64,000 bases of DNA, taken from the NCBI RefSeq assembly GCF_900187065.1, contig NZ_LT906483.1, forward strand, positions 1,798,001 to 1,862,000, read 5' to 3'. Source of the DNA: Mycolicibacterium thermoresistibile. GTDB lineage: Bacteria > Actinomycetota > Actinomycetes > Mycobacteriales > Mycobacteriaceae. Below the pieces are notes generated by a model. The model made no database searches, was not told where the DNA came from, and worked only from the letters and a program-made list of their open reading frames with translations. Positions 29,503 through 38,841 of this stretch are shown in pieces; within the stretch, counting starts at the first letter, position 1, and every line of letters begins with the position of its first letter. Both the position numbers and the translations under genes were made by a program.

Positions 29503-29913
29503 ATGACAGATATCCCGCGGCCCGGCTCCACTCCGATCTCGACCATCACCGGCGACCCGGTGGTGCGGGTGCCCGCCGACGCCACCGTCGCCGATGTGGC
29601 CCGAGCGATCGCCAACGGCGGTGTCGGTGTGGTGGTGATCGGCGAGGAGGCGCGTCCGACCGCGCTGGTGAGCGAGCGCGATGTGGTGCGGGTGGTCGCC
29701 GAGGGCAGGGATCCCGCGGCGGTCCCGGCGACCGAGGTGGCGACCACCAAACTGGTGTGGTGCAGCGCCGACACCACCGTCGACGAGGCTGCGATGCGGA
29801 TGATGGAGCACTACATCCGGCACATCCTGGTGGAACACGACGGGACACTGATCGGCGTGACCTCGGCCCGCGACCTGCTCGGCGTCTACGCCGCCGCCCC
29901 GGACGAGGACTGA
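29503..29913 (+). CDS. tandem CBS-domain protein
   Basis: 136-residue protein made of two CBS domains and nothing else: PVVRVPADATVADVARAIANGGVGVVVIGEE...ALVSERDVVRVVAEG, and LVWCSADTTVDEAAMRMMEHYIRHILVEHDGTLIGVTSARDLL. Such proteins bind adenylates or other nucleotides and act as regulatory sensors; the partner is unknown. ATG 29503 has no clear Shine-Dalgarno. It is followed by a hairpin region. Confidence 0.85.
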   Translation: MTDIPRPGSTPISTITGDPVVRVPADATVADVARAIANGGVGVVVIGEEARPTALVSERDVVRVVAEGRDPAAVPATEVATTKLVWCSADTTVDEAAMRMMEHYIRHILVEHDGTLIGVTSARDLLGVYAAAPDED

Positions 29914-29923
29914 GCCGCGACCG

Positions 29924-29951
29924 GCGGGACTGATCCCGCTGCTCGCGGGAT
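29924..29951 (+). terminator. mutually exclusive hairpins after the CBS gene
   Basis: GCGGGA (29924-29929), ATCCCGC (29933-29939) and GCGGGAT (29945-29951) allow two alternative stems, the second of 7 bp with a 5-base loop. No U tract. It lies between the CBS stop and the htpX promoter and most simply acts as a terminator. Confidence 0.4.
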
Positions 29952-29964
29952 GCGTTGCGGCGCT

Positions 29965-29990
29965 GGAATATTCCCGTCCTTCCGCGCGTT
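29965..29990 (+). promoter_or_regulatory. SigE/SigH-type stress promoter upstream of htpX
   Basis: GGAATA (29965-29970) and CGTT (29987-29990) are separated by 16 bases, matching the GGAA...GTT architecture of mycobacterial ECF sigma factors SigE and SigH. It lies 44 bases upstream of the htpX ATG. HtpX is a stress-response membrane protease, so the match fits the gene. Confidence 0.5.
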
Positions 29991-30034
29991 GTCACCGATT
30001 GATGACGTGAATCGCAGGAGGGAGGGAGGTCGAC

Positions 30035-30919
30035 ATGCGCCGCTGGACGAACTGGTTCAGGACGGCCGGTCTGCTCGGTCTGCTGACCGCCTTGGTCCTG
30101 TTGGTCGGTCAGTGGGTGGGCGGTGGGACCGGTCTGGTCTACGCCGCGGTCGTCGCAGTCGCGCTGAACGCGGCGATCTACTACTTCAGCGACACCATCG
30201 CGTTGCGGTCGATGCGCGCCCGCCCGTTGAGCAGAGCCGAGGCGCCCCGACTCCACGGGCTGGTGGCCCACCTCGCCGATCAGGCCGGGCAACCGATGCC
30301 GAGGCTCTACATCAGCCCGATCCGGCAACCCAACGCGTTCGCCACCGGACGTCATCCGCGCCACGCCGCGGTGTGTGTGACCGAAGGCCTGCTGGACATC
30401 CTCGATCTCCGGGAACTGCGGGCGGTGCTCGGCCATGAGCTCGCGCACGTGTACAACCGCGACATCCTGACGTCGACGGTGGCCGCCGCGCTGGCGGGCA
30501 TCCTCACGATGCTGGCCGATCTGGCGTGGTTCATGCCGCTGGGCGGCGCGGACGAGGAGGACGGCGGCGGGCTGCTGGGCCGGCTGTTCACGCTGCTGTT
30601 CGCGCCGTTGGCGGCGGTGTTGATCCAGCTCGCGATCAGCCGCAGCCGCGAGTACGCCGCCGACGCGGACGGCGCCGCGCTCACCGGGGATCCGCGCGCG
30701 CTGGCCGGCGCGCTGCGCAAGATCCACGCCGCCACGCAGCGGATGCCGCTGCCGGCCGACGGGCAGCGGGCCAGCATCGCGCATCTGATGATCGCCAACC
30801 CGTTGCGCGACGGCGGCCTCGCCTCGCTGTTCGCCACGCATCCGCCGATGGCGCAGCGCATCGCCCGGCTGGAACGGATGGCGCAGCACGGTGCGGGCAC
30901 CGACTGGGTCTACCGGTGA
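30035..30919 (+). CDS. htpX: membrane metalloprotease HtpX (M48)
   Basis: Quality-control zinc protease of the inner membrane. The 294-residue protein has two N-terminal membrane segments (about residues 11-50), then the zinc motif GHELAH (His134, Glu135, His138), two more hydrophobic segments and the third ligand in SREYAADADG. The active site should face the cytoplasm. A strong AGGAGGGAGG lies before ATG 30035. A stress-type promoter is seen upstream and a strong hairpin downstream, so it is a single-gene unit. Confidence 0.92.
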   Translation: MRRWTNWFRTAGLLGLLTALVLLVGQWVGGGTGLVYAAVVAVALNAAIYYFSDTIALRSMRARPLSRAEAPRLHGLVAHLADQAGQPMPRLYISPIRQPNAFATGRHPRHAAVCVTEGLLDILDLRELRAVLGHELAHVYNRDILTSTVAAALAGILTMLADLAWFMPLGGADEEDGGGLLGRLFTLLFAPLAAVLIQLAISRSREYAADADGAALTGDPRALAGALRKIHAATQRMPLPADGQRASIAHLMIANPLRDGGLASLFATHPPMAQRIARLERMAQHGAGTDWVYR

Positions 30920-30941
30920 CCCCGGCGCGACCGCACCCGAG

Positions 30942-30970
30942 ATCGGCCCGCCGCATGTCGGCGGGCCGAT
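30942..30970. terminator. bidirectional hairpin between htpX and the DUF2905 gene
   Basis: ATCGGCCCGCCG (30942-30953) pairs perfectly with CGGCGGGCCGAT (30959-30970) around a 5-base loop. It lies between convergent htpX and DUF2905 and could stop transcription from both sides. No U tract follows on either strand. Confidence 0.65.
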
Positions 30971-30999
30971 TCGCATCAAAACTCGTGAGCCGGTGACTC

Positions 31000-31224
31000 T
31001 CAGCGCCGGAACAGGGCCGACACCACCCACAGCACCGCGGACAGCAGCAGCGAGATCAGCAGCATCGAGGTGATCGGCACATAGACGCGCACATTGTCGG
31101 TGCGGATCCTGATGTCACCGGGCAGGTTTCCCAGCCAGCCGAGTGCACCGCTCCAGGCCAGCAGCCCCACCACGATCAGCAACACACCCCCGCCGACCAG
31201 CCACGGTCCCCAGTCTCTGGTCAT
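31000..31224 (-). CDS. DUF2905 membrane protein
   Basis: 74-residue protein with two TM segments joined by the family loop LGNLPGDIRIRTDNVRVYVPI. Function unknown. ATG 31224 has GAGGG 6 bases upstream and starts 24 bases after the mntR stop, so it is the second gene of the regulator's operon. This suggests, without proving, a link to metal or envelope homeostasis. Confidence 0.82.
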   Translation of the reverse strand: MTRDWGPWLVGGGVLLIVVGLLAWSGALGWLGNLPGDIRIRTDNVRVYVPITSMLLISLLLSAVLWVVSALFRR

Positions 31225-31248
31225 CGTGTCCCTCGTCGTGCGCTGCGC

Positions 31249-31953
31249 TCAGCCGGCGCTGGTGACCCAGATGGCCTCGGCGGCCGGGTGCCCCAGGTCG
31301 ACGGTGACGTCGGGCTCGCCGCGGTCGGGGGCGGTGACCGCCACCGAGATCATCCCGGCGAAATCCCGTCGCGCCACCACCCGCAGCCGGGAGTCCAGGC
31401 TGATCCCGACGGTGTCGAAGTAGCGCAGCATCTCCGGGTCGGCGTCGGAGATCCGCGCCACCATCCCGACGTCGCCCTCCGGGCAGGCCGACAGCTGGCG
31501 GGCCGGCGGTGTGGGCACCTGCCCGTCCGCCCGTGGAATCGGGTCGCCGTGCGGATCCCGGGTCGGGTAGCCGAGTTTGGCGTCGATCCGGTCCAGCATC
31601 AGGTCGGACACCGCGTGTTCGAGCACCTCGGCCTCGTCGTGGACCTCATCCCAGCTGTAGCCGAGTTCCTGGACCAGGAAGGTCTCCAGCAGTCGGTGCC
31701 GCCGCACCATGGCCAGTGCGGCGCGCCGGCCGGCTTCGGTCAGCGTCACCGCCCCGTACTTCTCGTGGTCGACCAGCCCCTGATCGGCAAGGCGGCGGAT
31801 CGCTTCCGAGGCGGTGCTGGGCGAGACCCCCAGCCGCTCGGCGAGCAGTTTGGTACTGACTTTCTCCAAGGACCACTCCTGGGCGGTCCAGATGACTTTC
31901 AGATAGTCCTGGGCAACCGCCGTCAGGTCGCGAGGACTACCGACGGGACTCAC
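31249..31953 (-). CDS. mntR: DtxR/IdeR-family manganese-responsive repressor (SirR/MntR)
   Basis: 234-residue metal-dependent repressor. The N-terminal winged helix (LAERLGVSPSTASEAIRRLADQGLV) is followed by the metal-binding and dimer domain (RRHRLLETFLVQELGYSWDEVHDEAEVLEHAVSDLMLDRID) and an FeoA/SH3-like C-terminal domain. It corresponds to recalled Rv2788, which represses manganese uptake. GTG 31953 is chosen because a -10 hexamer ends 7 bases upstream; TTG 31971 is an alternative with a weak AGGTGAT upstream. Confidence 0.88.
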   Translation of the reverse strand: MSPVGSPRDLTAVAQDYLKVIWTAQEWSLEKVSTKLLAERLGVSPSTASEAIRRLADQGLVDHEKYGAVTLTEAGRRAALAMVRRHRLLETFLVQELGYSWDEVHDEAEVLEHAVSDLMLDRIDAKLGYPTRDPHGDPIPRADGQVPTPPARQLSACPEGDVGMVARISDADPEMLRYFDTVGISLDSRLRVVARRDFAGMISVAVTAPDRGEPDVTVDLGHPAAEAIWVTSAG

Positions 31954-31960
31954 GGTATCG

Positions 31961-31966
31961 AGTTTA
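31961..31966 (-). promoter_or_regulatory. -10 element of mntR
   Basis: Minus-strand TAAACT ends 7 bases before GTG 31953, leaderless type. The ribF -10 lies 55 bases away on the other strand. Confidence 0.55.
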
Positions 31967-32020
31967 GGCAATCATCACCTCAACCGGGGGATGTAGCGCG
32001 CCCGCCGAGAGCGGGGGCCG

Positions 32021-32026
32021 TAGGCT
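32021..32026 (+). promoter_or_regulatory. -10 element of ribF
   Basis: TAGGCT ends 6 bases before GTG 32033, leaderless type. Confidence 0.6.
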
Positions 32027-32032
32027 TTTCAT

Positions 32033-33004
32033 GTGCAACGCTGGCGTGGCCAAGAGGAGATTCCCACCGACTGGGGGCGGTGCGTCCTGACCATCGGGGT
32101 GTTCGACGGCGTGCATCGCGGTCACACCGAACTGATCGGTCAGGCGGTGAAGTCGGGCCGCGCCCGCGGGGTGCCCACGGTGGTGATGACCTTCGACCCG
32201 CATCCGATGGAGGTGGTGTTCCCGGGCAGCCATCCCGCCATGCTGACGACATTGACCCGGCGGGCCGAGCTCATCGAGGAACTCGGTGTCGACGTGTTCC
32301 TGGTGATGCCGTTCACCGCCGACTTCATGAAGCTGACCCCCGAGCGCTACGTCCACGAACTGCTGGTGGAGCGTCTGCACGTGGTCGAGGTGGTGGTCGG
32401 GGAGAACTTCACCTTCGGCAAGAAGGCCGCCGGCAACGTCGAGATGCTGCGGCAGGCGGGGGAGCGGTTCGGGTTCGCGGTGACCGCCATGTCGCTGGTC
32501 TCCGAGCAGACCGACGGGCAGCGTGTGACGTACTCGTCGACCTACATCCGGTCCTGTGTGGACGCCGGTGACGTGGTGGCCGCCGCGGAGGCACTGGGCC
32601 GGCCGCACCGGGTCGAGGGGGTGGTGGTCCGCGGCGACGGGCGGGGCCGGGGACTGGGTTTCCCGACCGCCAACGTGGCACCGCCGATGTACTCGGCGAT
32701 CCCGGCCGACGGTGTGTACGCGGCCTGGTTCACGGTGCTGGGGCACGGCCCGGTGACCGGCACCGTCATCCCCGGGGAGCGGTATCGGGCCGCGGTGTCC
32801 ATCGGGACCAACCCGACGTTCTCCGGGCGCACCCGCACCGTCGAGGCGTTCGTCCTCGACACCGAGGCCGACCTGTACGGCCAGCATGTCGCGCTGGATT
32901 TCGTGGCCCGCATCCGCGGGCAGGAGAAGTTCGACTCGGTCGACGATCTGATCGCGGCGATGCGCCGCGACACCGAGCAGGCCAGGGAGATCCTGTCGCG
33001 CTGA
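32033..33004 (+). CDS. ribF: bifunctional riboflavin kinase / FAD synthetase
   Basis: Makes FMN and FAD from riboflavin. The 323-residue protein has an N-terminal FMN adenylyltransferase domain (TIGVFDGVHRGHTELI, VVGENFTFGKKAAGN, YSSTYIRSCVDAGDV) and a C-terminal riboflavin kinase domain (GLGFPTANVAPP, VSIGTNPTFSG, VEAFVLDTEADLYGQ). GTG 32033 has a promoter but no Shine-Dalgarno. It precedes rpsO, a common actinobacterial order, but rpsO has its own promoter. Confidence 0.95.
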   Translation: MQRWRGQEEIPTDWGRCVLTIGVFDGVHRGHTELIGQAVKSGRARGVPTVVMTFDPHPMEVVFPGSHPAMLTTLTRRAELIEELGVDVFLVMPFTADFMKLTPERYVHELLVERLHVVEVVVGENFTFGKKAAGNVEMLRQAGERFGFAVTAMSLVSEQTDGQRVTYSSTYIRSCVDAGDVVAAAEALGRPHRVEGVVVRGDGRGRGLGFPTANVAPPMYSAIPADGVYAAWFTVLGHGPVTGTVIPGERYRAAVSIGTNPTFSGRTRTVEAFVLDTEADLYGQHVALDFVARIRGQEKFDSVDDLIAAMRRDTEQAREILSR

Positions 33005-33075
33005 CCCGCCGCGCTGGATGCCGGCCCGGCCTGAATCCGGTCGGCGCCGGATTCGGTCCGGCGGGTCAGCGCTGC

Positions 33076-33081
33076 TAGACT
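33076..33081 (+). promoter_or_regulatory. -10 element of rpsO with structured leader
   Basis: TAGACT gives a leader of about 80 bases. GGCACC (33093-33098) and GGTGCC (33118-33123) can pair around inner GC-rich bases, ahead of the GGAG ribosome binding site. S15 represses its own mRNA in several bacteria, so this is a candidate autoregulatory leader. Confidence 0.45.
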
Positions 33082-33166
33082 TTCCGGCGATCGGCACCCG
33101 CTGCAGTTCGCGGTGGCGGTGCCTTCTTCATTCAGTCATTCGCGGACCGATGTGATGGAGTAATTC

Positions 33167-33436
33167 GTGGCACTCACTGCCGAACAGAAGAAGGAAATCC
33201 TGCGCGAGTACGGGCTGCACGAGACCGACACCGGTTCTCCGGAGGCCCAGGTCGCGCTGCTGACCCGTCGTATCAGCGATCTCACCGAGCACCTGAAGGT
33301 GCACAAGCACGACCACCACTCGCGGCGCGGTCTGCTGCTGCTGGTCGGTCGTCGCCGCCGGCTGCTCAAGTACGTCGCACAGGTCGACGTCGAGCGGTAC
33401 CGGTCGCTGATCGAGCGTCTCGGCCTGCGGCGCTGA
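33167..33436 (+). CDS. rpsO: 30S ribosomal protein S15
   Basis: Primary 16S rRNA-binding protein of the platform. The 89-residue product is full length with conserved blocks [35 protein letters not shown] and [27 protein letters not shown] 33167 has GGAG 7 bases upstream. Confidence 0.97.
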   Translation: MALTAEQKKEILREYGLHETDTGSPEAQVALLTRRISDLTEHLKVHKHDHHSRRGLLLLVGRRRRLLKYVAQVDVERYRSLIERLGLRR

Positions 33437-33454
33437 CGCGCAGCAGAGCAGCAG

Positions 33455-33964
33455 ATGCGGACGCCGCCCCGGGACAGCCCCGTCGCGGCCGGTTCGGCCA
33501 TCCTGGCGATCGTGGCTGTGGTCGGGGCTGTCTCCGGCTGCGCGTCCGCTGACCTCCAGGTCGGTGACTGCCTGCGGATGGGCGGCCCCCCGGACAATCC
33601 GGACGCCGCCGAGGTGCCGTGCGGAACCCCGGAGTCAACGCACAAGATCGCCGCGATCGTCCAGGACGAGGCCGAGTGCCCGGCCGACGTCGACTCGTAC
33701 TACTCGATGCGCAGCACGTTCGACGACGCCACCACCACCGTGTGCCTGGACATCGACTGGGTCGTCGGCGGTTGCATGAGCATCGACCCGACCGATGAGG
33801 CGGACCCCGTCCGCGCCGACTGCGCCGACCCCGCCGCGCCGCATCTGCAGCGGGTCACCGAGATCCTCGACGACGTCGCCGACGTGGACCAGTGCGTCAG
33901 CGGCACCGGCTACGCCTACGAGGACCGCCAGTTCACGGTCTGCGTGGAACACGTCGAGGTTTGA
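33455..33964 (+). CDS. lppU: LppU-like lipoprotein
   Basis: 169-residue exported protein. The signal peptide ILAIVAVVGAVSGC ends in a lipobox, so the mature N-terminal cysteine should be acylated. The mature part starts with the VGDCL motif and holds eight or more cysteines in a pattern suggesting disulfides. Function unknown. It sits between rpsO and pnp as lppU does in M. tuberculosis. The ribosome binding site is weak. Confidence 0.8.
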   Translation: MRTPPRDSPVAAGSAILAIVAVVGAVSGCASADLQVGDCLRMGGPPDNPDAAEVPCGTPESTHKIAAIVQDEAECPADVDSYYSMRSTFDDATTTVCLDIDWVVGGCMSIDPTDEADPVRADCADPAAPHLQRVTEILDDVADVDQCVSGTGYAYEDRQFTVCVEHVEV

Positions 33965-33994
33965 CGGCAGGGTTTGATATTGATTCCGGCCATG

Positions 33995-34000
33995 TAGCAT
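33995..34000 (+). promoter_or_regulatory. -10 element of pnp with long leader
   Basis: TAGCAT, with TTTGAT/TTGATA (33973-33979) 15-16 bases upstream as a plausible -35. Transcription should start near 34006. Confidence 0.5.
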
Positions 34001-34004
34001 GAAT

Positions 34005-34033
34005 GTGTTCACCAGCCCTGGCTGGTCGAACAC
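34005..34033 (+). promoter_or_regulatory. 5'-terminal hairpin of the pnp leader
   Basis: GTGTTCACCAGCC (34005-34017) pairs with GGCTGGTCGAACAC (34020-34033) with one bulged base and a tight loop. The predicted transcript starts at or next to the base of this stem, leaving almost no single-stranded 5' end. The remaining leader (to 34319) holds further short stems, such as TCCCC/GGGGA, and no gene: the 355 bases between lppU and pnp are otherwise empty. Confidence 0.5.
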
Positions 34034-34319
34034 CGGGTACGACACCGCAGGGTGCGGGCGTCGTCCCCCGCGCGTCATATCAGGCCCGCCTGATCGGGCG
34101 GTCTTCGGTAGTGGCTGCCGGACCTCCTCGCCGCCAGGGATACCCATAGCGTATGCATGGTTGTCCCCGGACCAAGGGGAATTCTCCGGCCGCTTCGATC
34201 GACGGCCGTAGCCGCATCAAGGCTGGTGGTTCGGACTCCCGACGGAGTCAATCGGCATAACTGAGCGTGACGGCGCGGAACAGCTGAAAAAGAACCAACA
34301 GAGAGGCCATACGGACGCC

Positions 34320-36575
34320 ATGTCTGTAGTTGAAATTGACGAAGGCGTGTTCGAGTCGACCGCCGTCATCGACAACGGGAGCTTCGGCACCCGCACCATT
34401 CGTTTCGAGACCGGCCGGATGGCCCGGCAGGCCGCCGGCTCGGCCGTCGCGTATCTCGACGACGAGACCATGCTGCTGAGCGCGACCACCGCCAGCAAGA
34501 CCCCCAAGGAACAGTTCGACTTCTTCCCGCTGACGGTCGACGTCGAGGAGCGGATGTACGCCGCCGGACGGATCCCGGGCTCGTTCTTCCGCCGGGAAGG
34601 CCGGCCGTCCACCGACGCGATCCTGACCTGCCGGCTCATCGACCGGCCGCTGCGGCCGTCCTTCGTCGAGGGGCTGCGCAACGAGATCCAGATCGTGGTC
34701 ACCGTGCTGAGCCTGGATCCGGCCGACATGTACGACGTGCTGGCGATCAACGCCGCGTCGATGTCCACGCAGCTCGCAGGGCTGCCATTCTCCGGGCCGA
34801 TCGGCGGTGTGCGGGTCGGGCTGGTCGACGGAACCTGGGTCGCGTTCCCCACCGTCGAACAACTGGAGCGTGCGGTGTTCGACATGGTCGTGGCCGGCCG
34901 CACCCTCGAGGACGGCGACGTCGCGATCATGATGGTCGAGGCCGAGGCGACCGAGCACGTCATCGAGCTCGTCGAGGGCGGCGCGCAGGCGCCGACCGAG
35001 GCCGTGGTGGCCGAGGGTCTGGAAGCGGCCAAGCCGTTCATCAAGGTGCTCTGCGCCGCCCAGCAGGAGCTCGCCGACCGGGCCGCCAAGCCGACGGGTG
35101 AGTATCCGCTGTTCCCCGACTACGGCGACGACGTCTACTACTCGGTGTCGGCCGTGGCCACCGACGCGCTGTCGGAGGCGCTGACCATCTCCGGCAAGAA
35201 TGAGCGCAACGACCGCATCGACGAGATCAAGGTCGAGGTGCTCGAACGGCTGGCCGAGCAGTACGAGGGCCGGGAGAAGGAGATCGGCGCCGCGTTCCGG
35301 GCGTTGACCAAGAAACTGGTCCGCCAGCGCATCCTCACCGACCACTTCCGCATCGACGGCCGGGGCGTCACCGACATCCGGGCGCTGTCCGCCGAGGTCG
35401 CGGTGGTGCCGCGGGCCCACGGCAGCGCGTTGTTCGAGCGCGGTGAGACCCAGATCCTGGGCATCACCACGCTGGACATGATCAAGATGGCCCAGCAGAT
35501 CGACTCGCTGGGGCCGGAGACCACCAAGCGCTACATGCACCACTACAACTTCCCGCCGTACTCCACCGGTGAGACCGGCCGGGTCGGTTCGCCGAAGCGG
35601 CGCGAGATCGGCCACGGCGCACTGGCGGAGCGGGCGTTGGTCCCGGTGCTGCCCAGCGTCGAGGAATTCCCGTACGCCATCCGCCAGGTGTCCGAGGCGC
35701 TCAGCTCCAACGGCTCCACCTCGATGGGCTCGGTGTGCGCGTCGACGATGGCGCTGCTCAACGCCGGGGTTCCGCTGAAGGCCCCGGTCGCCGGCATCGC
35801 CATGGGCCTGGTGTCCGACGAGATCGAGAACGACAAGGGTGAGACCGAACGGCGCTACGTCGCGTTGACCGACATCCTCGGCGCCGAGGACGCCTTCGGC
35901 GACATGGACTTCAAGGTCGCCGGCACCCGGGAGTTCGTCACCGCGCTGCAGCTGGACACCAAGCTCGACGGCATCCCGTCACAGGTACTGGCGGGTGCGC
36001 TGGACCAGGCCCGGGATGCCCGGCTGACCATCCTCGACGTCATGGCCGAGGCCATCGACGGTCCGGACGAGATGAGCCCGTACGCGCCCCGGATCACGAC
36101 CATCAAGGTGCCGGTCGACAAGATCGGCGAGGTCATCGGTCCGAAGGGCAAGATCATCAACGCGATCACCGAGGAGACCGGCGCGGAGATCTCCATCGAG
36201 GACGACGGCACCGTGTACGTCGGCGCCACCGACGGTCCTTCGGCGCAGGCCGCGATCGACAAGATCAACGCGATCGCCAATCCGCAGCTGCCCAAGGTCG
36301 GCGAGCGATTCCTCGGAACCGTCGTCAAGACGACCGATTTCGGCGCGTTCGTGTCGCTGCTGCCCGGCCGCGACGGGCTGGTCCACATCTCCAAACTCGG
36401 CCGCGGCAAGCGCATCGGCAAGGTCGAGGACGTGGTGAACGTGGGCGAGAAGCTGCGGGTCGAGATCGCCGACATCGACAGCCGCGGCAAGATCTCGTTG
36501 ATCCTCGTCGATGAGGAGGGATCGGCCCCAGCGGCCGATGACAAGACGGTAGATGCCGCCACGTCCAGTAACTGA
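34320..36575 (+). CDS. pnp: polyribonucleotide nucleotidyltransferase (PNPase / GpsI)
   Basis: Phosphorolytic 3'-5' exoribonuclease and RNA polymerase. The 751-residue protein has two RNase PH domains (first about residues 15-250, second about 340-570, with [32 protein letters not shown]), a KH domain ([34 protein letters not shown]) and an S1 domain ([29 protein letters not shown]). It follows a 310-base leader. The stop lies 23 bases inside pepR, so the two genes are coupled. Confidence 0.97.
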   Translation: MSVVEIDEGVFESTAVIDNGSFGTRTIRFETGRMARQAAGSAVAYLDDETMLLSATTASKTPKEQFDFFPLTVDVEERMYAAGRIPGSFFRREGRPSTDAILTCRLIDRPLRPSFVEGLRNEIQIVVTVLSLDPADMYDVLAINAASMSTQLAGLPFSGPIGGVRVGLVDGTWVAFPTVEQLERAVFDMVVAGRTLEDGDVAIMMVEAEATEHVIELVEGGAQAPTEAVVAEGLEAAKPFIKVLCAAQQELADRAAKPTGEYPLFPDYGDDVYYSVSAVATDALSEALTISGKNERNDRIDEIKVEVLERLAEQYEGREKEIGAAFRALTKKLVRQRILTDHFRIDGRGVTDIRALSAEVAVVPRAHGSALFERGETQILGITTLDMIKMAQQIDSLGPETTKRYMHHYNFPPYSTGETGRVGSPKRREIGHGALAERALVPVLPSVEEFPYAIRQVSEALSSNGSTSMGSVCASTMALLNAGVPLKAPVAGIAMGLVSDEIENDKGETERRYVALTDILGAEDAFGDMDFKVAGTREFVTALQLDTKLDGIPSQVLAGALDQARDARLTILDVMAEAIDGPDEMSPYAPRITTIKVPVDKIGEVIGPKGKIINAITEETGAEISIEDDGTVYVGATDGPSAQAAIDKINAIANPQLPKVGERFLGTVVKTTDFGAFVSLLPGRDGLVHISKLGRGKRIGKVEDVVNVGEKLRVEIADIDSRGKISLILVDEEGSAPAADDKTVDAATSSN

Positions 36576-37917
36576 TCCGCGCGAGCGGAGCCTGCGCCAG
36601 GGTGTCCGCGGCGGCGCATCCTCGACGGCCGGCCCTGCGACGGTGCGCCGCACCGTCCTGCCGGGTGGGCTGCGGGTGGTGACCGAGTACCTCCCGTCGG
36701 TGCATTCGGTGTCGGTCGGCGTCTGGGTCGGCGTCGGCTCCCGGGACGAGGGTCCCAGCGTGGCGGGCGCCGCCCATTTCCTGGAGCATCTGCTGTTCAA
36801 GTCGACACCGACGCGGTCGGCGGTCGACATCGCCCAGGCCGTCGACGCGGTCGGCGGTGAGCTCAACGCCTTCACCGCCCGCGAGCACACCTGTTATTAC
36901 GCCCACGTCCTGGACGCCGATCTGGCGTTGGCCATCGACCTGGTGGCCGATGTGGTGCTGAACGGGCGTTGCGCCGCAGCCGATGTCGAGCTCGAACGCG
37001 ATGTGGTGCTCGAGGAAATCGCCATGCGCGACGACGACCCGGAGGACAGCCTCGGCGATGTGTTCCTCGAGGCGATGTTCGGGAGGCACCCGGTCGGCCG
37101 GCCGGTGATCGGCAGTGTCGAAACGGTGTCGGCGATGACGCGCGCGCAGCTGCACTCGTTCCACATCCGGCGCTACACGCCGGACCGCATGGTCGTCGCG
37201 GTGGCCGGCAACGTCGACCACGACGAGGTCGTCGCCCTGGCGCACCGGCACTTCGGCGCCCGGCTGGTGCCCGGACGCACCCCCGTACCCCCGCGCAAGG
37301 GAGCCAGCCGGGTGCCCGGGCGGCCCGGGCTGAGACTGATCAGCCGCGACGGCGAGCAGACCCATGTGTCGCTGGGGGTGCGGACCCCGGGCCGGCACTG
37401 GGAGCACCGGTGGGCGTTGTCGGTGCTCAACAACGCGCTGGGCGGTGGGCTGAGTTCCCGGTTGTTCCAGGAGATCCGCGAACAGCGCGGGCTGGCCTAC
37501 TCGGTGTACTCGACCGTCGACATGTTCGCCGACAGCGGAGCGTTGTCAGTGTACGCCGCCTGTCAGCCGGAGCGGTTCGACGAGGTGGTGCGGGTGACCA
37601 CCGACGTGCTGCACCGGGTCGCCCGGGACGGCATCACCGAGGACGAATGCCGCATCGCCAAGGGCTCGCTGCGCGGCGGACTGGTACTGGGACTGGAGGA
37701 TTCCGCGTCACGGATGCACCGGATCGGCCGCAATGAGCTGAACTACGGGGTGCACCAGAGCATCGACGAGACCCTGGCCAGAATCGACGCTGTCACTGCC
37801 GAGGAGGTCAACATGGTGGCGCGGCGCCTGCTCAACCGGCCGTTCGGGGCCGCGGTGCTGGGCCCACACCGTTCGGAAAAGTCACTGCCGCAACCCCTCT
37901 GGGCAATCGCCGGATGA
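36553..37917 (+). CDS. pepR: M16 zinc peptidase PepR
   Basis: Processing-peptidase-like protease of 454 residues. The inverted zinc motif HFLEH (His75, Glu78, His79) is followed by [16 protein letters not shown] with the third ligand. The C-terminal M16 domain has [24 protein letters not shown]. It begins inside the end of pnp (23-base overlap), the pnp-pepR order usual in actinobacteria. The N-terminal 30 residues are variable; the ATG at 36553 fits the M. tuberculosis N-terminus MPRR as I recall it. Confidence 0.94.
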   Translation: MPPRPVTDPRERSLRQGVRGGASSTAGPATVRRTVLPGGLRVVTEYLPSVHSVSVGVWVGVGSRDEGPSVAGAAHFLEHLLFKSTPTRSAVDIAQAVDAVGGELNAFTAREHTCYYAHVLDADLALAIDLVADVVLNGRCAAADVELERDVVLEEIAMRDDDPEDSLGDVFLEAMFGRHPVGRPVIGSVETVSAMTRAQLHSFHIRRYTPDRMVVAVAGNVDHDEVVALAHRHFGARLVPGRTPVPPRKGASRVPGRPGLRLISRDGEQTHVSLGVRTPGRHWEHRWALSVLNNALGGGLSSRLFQEIREQRGLAYSVYSTVDMFADSGALSVYAACQPERFDEVVRVTTDVLHRVARDGITEDECRIAKGSLRGGLVLGLEDSASRMHRIGRNELNYGVHQSIDETLARIDAVTAEEVNMVARRLLNRPFGAAVLGPHRSEKSLPQPLWAIAG

Positions 37918-37922
37918 GACGG

Positions 37923-37928
37923 TAACGT
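37923..37928 (+). promoter_or_regulatory. -10 element of the beta-lactamase gene
   Basis: TAACGT ends 7 bases before GTG 37936, leaderless type, so the beta-lactamase need not depend on pnp-pepR transcription. Confidence 0.6.
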
Positions 37929-37935
37929 TGCGCCG

Positions 37936-38841
37936 GTGACTGGACTCTCGCGACGGACACTTCTCATCGGCGGGCTGGCGGTTGCCGGAGCGGGTCTGTG
38001 CGGCCTCGCCGCACCCCGGATCGCGCACGCCGCGCCGGCGATCCACCAACGGTTGACCGGGCTGGAGAACGACCACGACCAACTGATCGGCCTGTATGCG
38101 GTGGATCTGGGCTCGGGCCGGACCATCGCCCATCGTGAGCACGAATCGTTCGCCATGTGCTCGACGTTCAAGACCTACCTCGCCGCGGCCACGCTGCAGC
38201 GGGTGCAGCAGGGCGAATTACAGTTGGATCAACGGATCTTCGTGCCACCGGCGGCGATCGTCACGCATTCGCCGCGTAGCGAGGCGGCGGCGGGCGGACA
38301 CCTGACCGTCGCCGAATTGTGTGCCGCGATACTGCAGGTCAGCGACAACGGTGCGGCCAACACCCTGTTGCAGACCCTCGGCGGACCGCCGGCGGTGACC
38401 GAGTTCGCGCGCAGCATCGGTGACGAGCGCTCGCGGCTGGACCGCTGGGAGGTCGCGCTGAACTCAGCGGTGCCGGGTGATCCCCGCGACACCAGCACAC
38501 CTCGGGCACTGGGTGAGGGGTACCGCACCCTGCTCGAGGGCGACGTGCTCGCACCGCCCTACCGGGAGCAGTTGGTCGAGTGGATGCGGACCAACGAGAC
38601 CTCCGCCATGCGGCCCGGCCTGCCGCCCGGGTGGGTCAGCGCCGACAAGACCGGCAGCGGCGATTACGGCACCACCAACGACGTCGGCCTGCTCTACGGA
38701 CCGCAGGGGCAGCGGGTGGTCCTGGCCATTCTCACCCGGTCGGCATCCGACGATCCCGATGCGCAGAATCCGCGTCCGTTGATCGGCGAGATCACCGCGG
38801 CGGTGCTGCCGGAACTACTCGGCTGGCCGTCAGCCCAATAA
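37936..38841 (+). CDS. bla: class A beta-lactamase, Tat-exported
   Basis: 301-residue serine beta-lactamase with every class A motif: STFK (Ser76, Lys79), SDN (136-138), WEVALN (Glu172, the general base) and KTG (238-240) in [16 protein letters not shown]. The N-terminus has a twin-arginine signal ([16 protein letters not shown]) with a likely cut after AHA; no lipobox. It is the kind of chromosomal enzyme that gives mycobacteria intrinsic penicillin resistance. M. smegmatis BlaS has, as I recall, the same place beside pepR. The last 12 bases overlap convergent ald. Confidence 0.93.
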   Translation: MTGLSRRTLLIGGLAVAGAGLCGLAAPRIAHAAPAIHQRLTGLENDHDQLIGLYAVDLGSGRTIAHREHESFAMCSTFKTYLAAATLQRVQQGELQLDQRIFVPPAAIVTHSPRSEAAAGGHLTVAELCAAILQVSDNGAANTLLQTLGGPPAVTEFARSIGDERSRLDRWEVALNSAVPGDPRDTSTPRALGEGYRTLLEGDVLAPPYREQLVEWMRTNETSAMRPGLPPGWVSADKTGSGDYGTTNDVGLLYGPQGQRVVLAILTRSASDDPDAQNPRPLIGEITAAVLPELLGWPSAQ

